Shown here piece after piece: positions 1 to 5,232 of a DNA stretch of 5,232 nucleotides (position 1 is the stretch's first letter; each line of letters begins with the position of its first letter). Location of the stretch: the NCBI GenBank assembly GCA_029933115.1, contig JAOZOT010000266.1, forward strand, positions 1-5,232, written 5' to 3'. The translations under genes and the position numbers were made by a program. The DNA comes from Anaerolineae bacterium (GTDB lineage: Bacteria > Chloroflexota > Anaerolineae > E26-bin7). Below the pieces are notes generated by a model. The model ran no database searches, was not told where the DNA came from, and saw only the letters and a program-made list of their open reading frames with translations.

Positions 1-957
1 GTGTTGGGTGTAGCTATGCTGGCCATTGCCGTCGTCAGTCCCTTTCGCTACATCGCACCAGCCTACGCCAGGCCGTCCCTCCTCTCAGAAACCGAGCTGG
101 AGAAGATACCGAATCCTCTGGCCGCCACTTTCGACGGCCAGATGAAGCTCCTGGGCTACGAGGTGGGTCGGGAAGCGGTCCGGCCAGGGGAGAGCCTCGA
201 CGTCACCCTGTACTGGCAGGCCCTGGCCCCGATGGAACGCAACTACAGTGTCTTTGTCCACCTTCTGGATGAAAACGATCTGGTGCTGGCTTCGCAAGAT
301 ACCTTCCCCGGCCAGGGCAACTTTCCGACCCGGCTGTGGCGGGCAGGTGACGCCATCGCCGATGTGTACACCATCGTCGTACCGCCCACAGCCTTCACCC
401 CCAGTTCGGCGCAACTCGAAGTGGGGTTGTACGAGTTCGACAGCGGGAAGCGATTGGCGGTTTATGGCCCGCAAGGAGAGCACCTCGGAGACAACGTCCG
501 TTTTCACAGGATAGAGGTCCTGCCTCATGAGGGAAGCGATATACCCAATCCTGTGCGCTTCAATTTCGGGAACCAGATTGCCCTCATTGGCTATACCTTG
601 GAGGGGCGGGCGGTGGAGCCGGGGGAAGAAATCCGCTTGACCCTCTACTGGGAAGCCCTGGCCGAGATGGAGCGGGATTACACCGTCTTCACCCACGTCA
701 TAGGGGAGCGGGCCCGCATCTGGGCCCAGGTGGACAGCCAGCCGCAGCGGGGAGCGGCACCGACCTCAACCTGGACCCGGGGACAAGTCCTGGTGGACGA
801 ATATCACTTGCTCGTCGAGCCCGACACCCCTCCCGGCGTCTACGACATCGAAGTGGGGCTTTATCTGGCAGCTACGGGAGAGCGGTTGGGCCTTCTGGAT
901 GAAGCAGGACACTGGATTGATAGTCGCGTCCTGTTGACCAAGGTGCGTGTGAGGTGA
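1..957 (+). CDS. C-terminal part of a GT-C-like membrane glycosyltransferase with two extracytoplasmic beta-rich repeats (5' end outside window)
   Basis: The 318 visible residues open with the end of a hydrophobic helix and the motif YIAPAYARP, which matches residues 462-474 of the next gene at a constant offset of about 449. The protein therefore almost certainly starts about 450 codons upstream, and the GTG at position 1 is not a real start. After the helix come two homologous beta-rich repeats, at about residues 35-175 and 180-318. Each carries LTLYW or VTLYW, then M-E-x-[ND]-Y-x-V-F-x-H, then P-T-x-x-W, then a late [LI]EVGLY strand and G-x-R-L. The repeats have no membrane segments and should lie on the outer face. 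Family knowledge: such tails follow lipid-carrier-dependent glycosyltransferase cores. Inference: they may bind the acceptor or glycan. The stop TGA at 955-957 is one base before the next ATG. The catalytic half is not in view, so enzyme identity rests on the paralogue. Confidence 0.8.
   Translation: MLGVAMLAIAVVSPFRYIAPAYARPSLLSETELEKIPNPLAATFDGQMKLLGYEVGREAVRPGESLDVTLYWQALAPMERNYSVFVHLLDENDLVLASQDTFPGQGNFPTRLWRAGDAIADVYTIVVPPTAFTPSSAQLEVGLYEFDSGKRLAVYGPQGEHLGDNVRFHRIEVLPHEGSDIPNPVRFNFGNQIALIGYTLEGRAVEPGEEIRLTLYWEALAEMERDYTVFTHVIGERARIWAQVDSQPQRGAAPTSTWTRGQVLVDEYHLLVEPDTPPGVYDIEVGLYLAATGERLGLLDEAGHWIDSRVLLTKVRVR
951..957 (+). promoter_or_regulatory. Shine-Dalgarno-like site overlapping the stop of the first gene
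   Basis: GAGGTGA overlaps the TGA stop of the upstream gene and ends one base before the ATG at 959. GAGG alone leaves a 4-base spacer, which is short. The overlap suggests the second gene is translated by ribosomes finishing the first, that is, translational coupling. Confidence 0.45.
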
Positions 958-958
958 A

Positions 959-3298
959 ATGAGGTTTTCACTGCTTGCTTTCGTCAGGCGTAATTTGGGG
1001 ATCACGCTCATACTGGTTGCCTTCGCTGTACTGGGGGTTCTCTACAGCGTCGTCAACCCCCTGGCCGAGGCACCCGACGAGGACTGGCACTACGATTACG
1101 TCAAGTATGTAGCCGATGGGCGCGGCCTGCCGGTGTTGCATGACGATGCTTCAAAGAACATCGTGCACGGCACGGTGGGCCACCATCCGCCTCTCTATTA
1201 TGGCCTATCCGCCCTCCTCACCTTCTGGATCAACACAGACGACGCCGATAGCCTGCTGTGGGATAACCCACACTTTCTAGCTGGTATGCCCCATTCTTTC
1301 GGAAACAAGAACAGGATCATCCACACCGACGCTGAAGCTTTCCCCTACCGGGGCACGGCTTTGGCCATGCACATCGTCCGCCTGCTCTCGGTGCTGTTCA
1401 GCGGGATAACCGTGCTGGCCACCTATCTCATCGCTCTGGAGATCTTTCCTGAGTGGAAATCCCTGGCCCTGGGCGCGGCAGCCCTCAACGCTTTCAATCC
1501 CCAGTTCCTCTTCATCGGGGCCAGGATCAGCAACGACACGGCGGTGACGGCCTTCTCTGCGCTGGTGCTGCTGGGGACGGTCAGGCTCTTGAAACGGGGA
1601 GCGACCAGGGGGCGGCTCATCTGGCTGGGGGTGACCCTGGGCCTGGCTCTGCTCTCCAAGATCAGCGCCCTGGCTCTCTTGCCCCTGGTGGCTGTGGGCC
1701 TGGTTATCCGAGCGATCCGCCAACGTTCCTTCGCCTCCCTGGTCAAGTGGGGTCTGGTCGTTTTCTCCCTGGCCTTCCTGATAGGCTGGTGGCCCTATCT
1801 GCGGAATTGGCTTCTCTACCGTGACCCTCTGGCCACCAACGTGTGGCTGGCCACCGTCCGCCTGCGATGGCCTACACCCAGCCTAAAGGAGCTCAGCGAG
1901 GAGTTCTGGGGGTTGGAGATTTCTTTCTGGGCCGTCTTCGGCTGGATGAACATTCTCGTCCATGAGGTCATCTATCAATCCCTGGCCGCTATGACGCGCC
2001 TGGCCGCCCTTGGCCTTTTGCTCCTCATCGTGAGACAATGGAGACGCACCACGCACCACGCACCACGCACCACGCACCACGCACCACACACCACGTCTCC
2101 GCCACTGGACGGACCAGCCCAGCTTGGCCTGTTGCTGCTGGGGCTATGGTTCGCCTTGGTCTTTATCTCTTTGCTCCGGTTCATGCAGATTCAGTTCGGC
2201 GCTCAAGGCCGCTACCTTTTCCCGGCTATCCCGGCTATTTCTATCTTTATCCTCCTGGGGCTCAACCAGTTCGTGCCGCAGCGGTACAGCGGGGTGCTGG
2301 GCGGTGTGGTCGGCGGGGCGTTGTTCCTCCTGGCCGCCTTGTGCCCCTTCGTTTACATCGCCCCGGCCTATGCCAGACCGCCCATCATCGCCGCCGAAGA
2401 CATCCCCGCCGAGGCCCATCGCCTCGACATCAACTTTGGTGATAAGATAAGGCTGCTGGCCTGCCAACTGGATAAAGGGGTGGTCAAACGGGGCGATCCC
2501 CTGAGGGTCACCCTGTACTGGCAACCTTTGGCCGAGATGGAGCAGGACTACAACGTGTTCATCCACGTCCTCGGTCGTGACGAGCAGGTGATCGCTCAGG
2601 AGGACACCTACCCTGGGATGGGCTCTTACCCCACCAGCCTGTGGCCGGTCGGAGGGGTGATAAAGGACGCTTATGGAATGTACGTCTTGCCTGAATCCAA
2701 AGCGCCCAGCCGCTTCCGGGTGGAAGTCGGCGTCTACGACCGCTCCACAGGCGAGGTCCTGCCCGCTTCTGACAGGGACGGGCACCCCCTCCATGGAGTC
2801 ACCGTGGCCCAGGGGAAGGTCACCACCCGCCAGGAGCCGCACTACTCCGGTGGCACGCCGGTAGCTTTCGACCTGGCCCTTGTCCCCGCTCGTGGTGGAT
2901 TTGCAATCCACCACCAGGTGTCGCTGACCGGCTACAAGATAGACAAGACCGAGGTCAAGGCTGGCGAGACCATCAAGGTGGCTTTGTATTGGCGGGCTCA
3001 GAAGAAGATGGAGGAGGACTACACCGTCTTCGTTCATCTGGTGGATGAAGAGGGCACCATCTGGGGGCAGCACGACGGCCAGCCTGTCAACGGTTATTAC
3101 CCCACCTCTTTCTGGGACCAGGGTGAGATAGTCAAGGACAAGCACGCTTTCGTCGTCAGCGAGGACACTCCACCGGGTGAGTACCGCATCGAAGTGGGGA
3201 TGTACCGGCCGGCCGACGGCCAGCGCCTGGCCATCGTGGACCAGGATGGGCAAGTATTGGATGATAAGGCCCTGTTGAGCAAGATCGTAATCAAATAG
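959..3298 (+). CDS. Polytopic GT-C-like glycosyltransferase (DUF2142/GT39-like) with two C-terminal beta-rich repeats
   Basis: The 779-residue protein has an N-terminal helix (about 13-33) followed by PDEDWH at 39-44, the acidic first-loop motif expected for the catalytic site of GT-C enzymes that use polyprenyl-phosphate sugars. Next are HHPPLYY (75-81), several helices with ISNDTA and KISALALLPL, a RNWLLYRDPL loop, GRYLFPAIPA, and a last helix ending at about 470. I count roughly 9-11 membrane segments. Two homologous beta-rich repeats follow at about 480-620 (LYW at 519-521) and 640-779 (LYW at 676-678). Inferred role: transfer of a sugar from a lipid carrier to an extracytoplasmic acceptor; donor and acceptor are not readable. 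It is a tandem paralogue of the upstream gene. Two oddities: a TTHHAPR-type repeat at residues 364-379 from a 7-nt array, and a GGFAIHH stretch encoded by a palindrome in the linker between the tail domains. Exact family (DUF2142, GT39 or GT83) is unsure. Confidence 0.85.
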   Translation: MRFSLLAFVRRNLGITLILVAFAVLGVLYSVVNPLAEAPDEDWHYDYVKYVADGRGLPVLHDDASKNIVHGTVGHHPPLYYGLSALLTFWINTDDADSLLWDNPHFLAGMPHSFGNKNRIIHTDAEAFPYRGTALAMHIVRLLSVLFSGITVLATYLIALEIFPEWKSLALGAAALNAFNPQFLFIGARISNDTAVTAFSALVLLGTVRLLKRGATRGRLIWLGVTLGLALLSKISALALLPLVAVGLVIRAIRQRSFASLVKWGLVVFSLAFLIGWWPYLRNWLLYRDPLATNVWLATVRLRWPTPSLKELSEEFWGLEISFWAVFGWMNILVHEVIYQSLAAMTRLAALGLLLLIVRQWRRTTHHAPRTTHHAPHTTSPPLDGPAQLGLLLLGLWFALVFISLLRFMQIQFGAQGRYLFPAIPAISIFILLGLNQFVPQRYSGVLGGVVGGALFLLAALCPFVYIAPAYARPPIIAAEDIPAEAHRLDINFGDKIRLLACQLDKGVVKRGDPLRVTLYWQPLAEMEQDYNVFIHVLGRDEQVIAQEDTYPGMGSYPTSLWPVGGVIKDAYGMYVLPESKAPSRFRVEVGVYDRSTGEVLPASDRDGHPLHGVTVAQGKVTTRQEPHYSGGTPVAFDLALVPARGGFAIHHQVSLTGYKIDKTEVKAGETIKVALYWRAQKKMEEDYTVFVHLVDEEGTIWGQHDGQPVNGYYPTSFWDQGEIVKDKHAFVVSEDTPPGEYRIEVGMYRPADGQRLAIVDQDGQVLDDKALLSKIVIK
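2044..2092 (+). repeat. Heptanucleotide tandem repeat (ACGCACC)n inside a coding sequence
   Basis: Six perfect head-to-tail ACGCACC units occupy 2044-2085, followed by one variant unit (ACACACC, 2086-2092) and a partial ACG. Because 7 and 3 share no factor, the array encodes a 7-residue peptide period, TTHHAPR, read twice at residues 364-379 of the GT-C-like protein. The array lies in the loop after a helix ending in VRQWRR and before the helix starting LGLLLLGLWF, so it lengthens a loop without disrupting a helix. There are no spacers, so it is not CRISPR. Gain or loss of a single unit would shift the reading frame. Confidence 0.95.
2892..2914. repeat. Perfect 10-bp inverted repeat with 3-nt loop inside a coding sequence
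   Basis: GTGGTGGATT (2892-2901), loop TGC, then AATCCACCAC (2905-2914) form a perfect 10-bp stem. Two more pairs (C2889-G2917, T2890-A2916) flank one C-C mismatch. It encodes GGFAIHH in the linker between the two C-terminal domains of the GT-C-like protein. The upstream paralogue runs from P-V-R-F-N-F-G straight to Q-I-A-L-I-G-Y there, so this copy has about 9-12 extra residues centred on the palindrome. That fits insertion of a small palindromic (REP/MITE-like) element. There is no T-tract after it, so it is unlikely to be a terminator. Confidence 0.8.
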
Positions 3299-3316
3299 CG
3301 AATGGCGAGTAGCGAA
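3296..3316 (+). repeat. Degenerate heptanucleotide repeat across a stop/start junction
   Basis: Three 7-nt units lie head to tail: TAGCGAA (3296-3302), TGGCGAG (3303-3309) and TAGCGAA (3310-3316). The TAG stop of the GT-C-like gene is the first three bases of unit one, and the A of the next gene's ATG is the last base of unit three. The whole 17-base intergenic gap is therefore made of this repeat. No good Shine-Dalgarno sequence is present, only the weak GGCGAG. The unit length equals that of the array at 2044-2092, though the sequence differs. Confidence 0.7.
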
Positions 3317-4320
3317 TGAATAGAAGGAGATTTCTGGACCTGGCCAAGGTCATCGTGAGTTTGATTTTAATCATCCTCTTGCTGAGGGAGATCGGTTTGC
3401 AGGAGACTTTAGAAAAGCTTCTCCAGGTGCATCTGGGCTATCTCCTGGCAGCTCTGGTCGTGGCCCTGCTGGGTGTGGTGGTCAGAGCCTACCGCTGGCA
3501 GGTCCTGCTCTCGGCTCTGGATATCGAGGTGCCTCTGGGGCAACTGACCGCCCTCTACTTCATCGGCTTCCTTTTTACCAACGTGCTGCCCACCGGCTTC
3601 GGCGGCGACCCCATTCGCATGTACGAGTTGTCAAGATACACCCATCGGACGGCGGAATCGGCTGGTACGGTCCTGGCCGACCGCTTCTTTGGCCTCATCG
3701 TTTTACAGGCCATGGCCGTGGTAGCCCTGGCCTTCGGCTATCAGTTGGTCGAGCCGTGGATGATCGCTTTCACCGTGCTCCTTTTCGTGGGAAGCCTGGT
3801 CGCGGTGTGGCTCCTGCTCAACCGACGGCTGTGGCAGAGCCTGGGGGAGCGCCTGAAACCCCTGGCCTCCTTGAGCCGGAAGCAAGGGCCTGTCCTGAGC
3901 CCTGCCCTGAGCAAAGCCGAAGGGATAGTCGAAGGGCTCAAGCGATTCTACGAGTCACTTCATGGCTACAATATCCCCGCCGTTGGCAAAACCCTGGGCG
4001 TGTCTCTGGTCTTCAACATCCTGCTGATTACCATGAACTACCTGATTGGCCTGTCCCTGGGCGCTCGGATCTCGATATGGTACTATTTCCTATTTGTGCC
4101 GATCACTTCCATAGTCACTATGTTGCCTGTATCCTTCGCTGGTCTGGGGGTGAGGGAGGGAGCCTACGTCTTCCTCTTCATCCAGGCTGGTATGCCTCGG
4201 GAGACGGCTCTGTCGCTATCACTGCTGGTTTATGTTGTCAGTATATTCGCCCCAGGCTTGATCGGCGGGGTAGTATACGTGTTGAAGGGAGCACGGGATT
4301 ATGCAGCAGAGGAAGGATGA
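3316..4320 (+). CDS. Flippase-like membrane protein, LPG-synthase-TM / UPF0104 family
   Basis: The 334-residue, strongly hydrophobic protein has about eight membrane helices, starting with a basic MNRRR then a helix at about 10-23. Family-type motifs are TNVLPTGFGGDPIRMYEL (88-105), ADRFFGLIVLQ soon after, and PVSFAGLGVREGAY ending at 284; these match the membrane domain shared by MprF-type proteins and archaeal AglD. It lacks the soluble aminoacyl-transferase domain of full MprF, so lysyl-PG synthesis should not be assigned. Inference from its position before a polyprenyl-phosphate sugar synthase: it helps move or handle lipid-linked sugar. The ATG at 3316 suits the family's usual N terminus, although the upstream Shine-Dalgarno is weak. 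A GAAGGAG lies just inside the gene (3323-3329) and looks coincidental, since it encodes part of the RRR. Residues 192-207 (PVLS PALS KAEG IVEG) come from a 12-nt repeat insertion in a polar loop. Confidence 0.85.
   Translation: MNRRRFLDLAKVIVSLILIILLLREIGLQETLEKLLQVHLGYLLAALVVALLGVVVRAYRWQVLLSALDIEVPLGQLTALYFIGFLFTNVLPTGFGGDPIRMYELSRYTHRTAESAGTVLADRFFGLIVLQAMAVVALAFGYQLVEPWMIAFTVLLFVGSLVAVWLLLNRRLWQSLGERLKPLASLSRKQGPVLSPALSKAEGIVEGLKRFYESLHGYNIPAVGKTLGVSLVFNILLITMNYLIGLSLGARISIWYYFLFVPITSIVTMLPVSFAGLGVREGAYVFLFIQAGMPRETALSLSLLVYVVSIFAPGLIGGVVYVLKGARDYAAEEG
3889..3936 (+). repeat. Four 12-nt units inserted in frame in the flippase-like gene
   Basis: The stretch divides exactly into CCTGTCCTGAGC (3889-3900), CCTGCCCTGAGC (3901-3912), AAAGCCGAAGGG (3913-3924) and ATAGTCGAAGGG (3925-3936): one near-duplicate pair followed by a second, looser pair ending GAAGGG. 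Units are in codon phase and give PVLS, PALS, KAEG, IVEG at residues 192-207. The block lies in a polar loop between membrane helices. CCTGAGC...GAAGGG with partly complementary ends resembles a short dispersed repeat I recall from Chloroflexota and other environmental genomes, where it also turns up inside genes; this recollection is unverified. Confidence 0.7.
4309..4317 (+). promoter_or_regulatory. Strong Shine-Dalgarno for the GT2 gene
   Basis: GAGGAAGGA (4309-4317) sits within the last codons of the flippase-like gene, 7 bases before the ATG at 4325. It fixes the start of the GT2 gene and supports coupled translation across the 4-base gap. Confidence 0.7.
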
Positions 4321-4324
4321 ACCT

Positions 4325-5232
4325 ATGAACAACGATGAAATCGAACTCTCTATTGTCATCCCTCTCTTCAACGAGGAGGAATGTGTGGAGCCTCTCTATG
4401 CTCAGCTCAAAGAGGCATTGGAGCCGCTGGGGCGAAGCTACGAGATCATCATCGTGGACGATGGCAGCACCGACCGGAGCTTTGAGCTACTAAAGGGTCT
4501 CCACGCCCAGGACAAGCGGCTGAAGGTGATCCGTTTCCGCCGCAACTTTGGCCAGACAGCCGCCTTCGCCGCTGGTTTCGACTATGCCCAGGGCCGGGTA
4601 GTGGTCACTATGGACGCCGATTTACAGAACGACCCGGCGGACATCCCCAGGCTCCTGGAAAAGCTCGAGGAGGGCTACGATGTGGTCAGCGGCTGGCGCG
4701 TGGAACGCTGGAAGAGCGCCTGGTTGACGCGGCGTCTACCCTCGGTGGTGGCCAACCGCCTCATCTCGGAGACCACCGGGGTGCGCCTGCACGACTACGG
4801 CTGCTCCCTCAAAGCCTACCGTAGCGAGGTGGTGAAGAACATCAACCTCTACGGTGAGCTACACCGTTTCATCCCGGCCATGGCCAGTTGGATGGGCGTC
4901 TCGGTGGCTGAGATACCGGTTCGTTACCGGTCGCGGCAATTTGGCCGCTCCAAATACGGTCTGTCACGCACGATCAAGGTTATCCTCGACTTGCTCACCG
5001 TCCGCTTCCTGCTCAGCTATTCCACCCGTCCCATCCACATTTTCGGTTCCCTGGGGTTGGCCATGTCGGGTGTGGGGGGTATTTTGGGTGTCTACCTGTC
5101 CATTGTTAAACTGGCTCTGGGGCAGGACATTGGCAGCCGTCCATTGCTATTGCTGGCCATTCTGCTCATGGTCCTGGGTGTGCAGATGATCACCATGGGG
5201 CTGCTGGGTGAACTGGTGGTGCGCACCTATCA
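4325..5232 (+). CDS. GT2 polyprenyl-phosphate sugar synthase, DPM1/GtrB/ArnC type (3' end outside window)
   Basis: The frame is open from ATG 4325 to the window edge, giving 302 residues. The order of motifs is that of GT-A family-2 enzymes: LSIVIPLFNEEE (8-19), IIIVDDGSTD (41-50) for nucleotide binding, RRNFGQTAAFAAGFDYAQG, then MDADLQNDP (96-104), whose D97-A-D99 is the metal-binding DXD. HDYGCSLKAYR (156-166) and the region GRSKYGLSRT are typical of the dolichyl/undecaprenyl-phosphate subgroup. Two C-terminal helices (about 239-263 and 273-298) anchor it, as in GtrB-type enzymes. Usual length is about 310-340 residues, so only a short tail is missing. Role: transfer of a hexose from a nucleotide sugar to a polyprenyl phosphate at the inner membrane face, supplying GT-C enzymes such as the one encoded upstream. 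The sugar (glucose, mannose or other) cannot be read from the sequence. Confidence 0.9.
   Translation, partial: MNNDEIELSIVIPLFNEEECVEPLYAQLKEALEPLGRSYEIIIVDDGSTDRSFELLKGLHAQDKRLKVIRFRRNFGQTAAFAAGFDYAQGRVVVTMDADLQNDPADIPRLLEKLEEGYDVVSGWRVERWKSAWLTRRLPSVVANRLISETTGVRLHDYGCSLKAYRSEVVKNINLYGELHRFIPAMASWMGVSVAEIPVRYRSRQFGRSKYGLSRTIKVILDLLTVRFLLSYSTRPIHIFGSLGLAMSGVGGILGVYLSIVKLALGQDIGSRPLLLLAILLMVLGVQMITMGLLGELVVRTY

Noticed and set aside
2044..2092. Tandem array as a CRISPR array
   Set aside because: Units are 7 nt, contiguous and have no spacers.
2221..2238. Nine-base direct duplication CCCGGCTAT x2
   Set aside because: It encodes PAIPAI within GRYLFPAIPAI, a motif common in this membrane family, so codon choice on a conserved motif explains it without a recent duplication.
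2038..2450. Overlapping + strand frames starting near the heptamer array (to 2442 and to 2450)
   Set aside because: They are alternative frames of the GT-C-like gene with no independent protein features. They matter only as the frames entered if the heptamer array changed length.
2892..2914. Hairpin as a transcription terminator
   Set aside because: It lies in the middle of a coding sequence and is followed by CAGGTGTCGC, not a T-rich tract.
2144..3253. A 369-codon open frame on the minus strand opposite the GT-C-like gene
   Set aside because: The + strand frame aligns residue by residue with the upstream paralogue and carries family motifs. The antisense frame has no recognisable motifs and is explained by GC-rich third positions leaving few antisense stops.
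3323..3336. Internal GAAGGAG with a CTG as an alternative start of the flippase-like gene
   Set aside because: CTG is a rare start, the spacer is only about 4 bases, and it would remove the basic MNRRR that normally precedes the first helix in this family.
3316..4320. Assignment as MprF (lysylphosphatidylglycerol synthase)
   Set aside because: The soluble aminoacyl-transferase domain is missing and the neighbours are glycosylation genes; only the membrane domain is shared.
4854..5189. 111-codon + strand frame inside the GT2 gene
   Set aside because: It is a shadow frame. The frame from 4325 carries all GT2 motifs and two C-terminal helices across the same interval.

Overview
The window is fully coding on the + strand and reads as one tightly packed run of four genes from a membrane and cell-surface glycosylation locus. 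Both end genes are cut by the window. No promoter, terminator, RNA gene, CRISPR array or transposase is visible, and no stretch of 300 bases lacks a gene.

Layout: (1) 1-957 is the C-terminal part of a membrane protein: one last helix plus two beta-rich repeats. (2) 959-3298 is a complete 779-residue paralogue of it, with a polytopic GT-C-type glycosyltransferase half followed by the same two C-terminal repeats. (3) 3316-4320 is a flippase-like / lysylphosphatidylglycerol-synthase-TM (UPF0104) membrane protein. (4) 4325-5232 is the N-terminal ~300 residues of a GT2 polyprenyl-phosphate sugar synthase (DPM1/GtrB type), open at the window end. Gaps between genes are 1, 17 and 4 bases, so co-transcription and translational coupling are likely.

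Working model (inference): the GT2 enzyme loads a sugar onto a polyprenyl phosphate at the inner face, the UPF0104 protein assists at the membrane, and the two GT-C-like paralogues use the lipid-linked sugar on the outer face. Their paired C-terminal domains would sit outside the membrane and could bind an acceptor or glycan.

Organism: a bacterium with moderately high GC. The GT-C plus 'LYWQAL..M..DY.VF.H' tail architecture and the short repeats inside genes recall Chloroflexota (Anaerolineae-like) genomes. This is a judgement from memory and not a database result.

The most unusual feature is that short non-coding-style repeats have entered coding sequence without breaking it: a 7-nt tandem array (2044-2092) in a loop of gene 2, a 10-bp-arm palindrome (2892-2914) in the linker between its two C-terminal domains, four 12-nt units (3889-3936) in a loop of gene 3, and a degenerate 7-nt array (3296-3316) spanning the stop of gene 2 and the start of gene 3. 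The 7-nt array could in principle switch gene 2 by slippage. I see no clear sign of a wholly new system; the gene set itself looks like ordinary envelope glycosylation.
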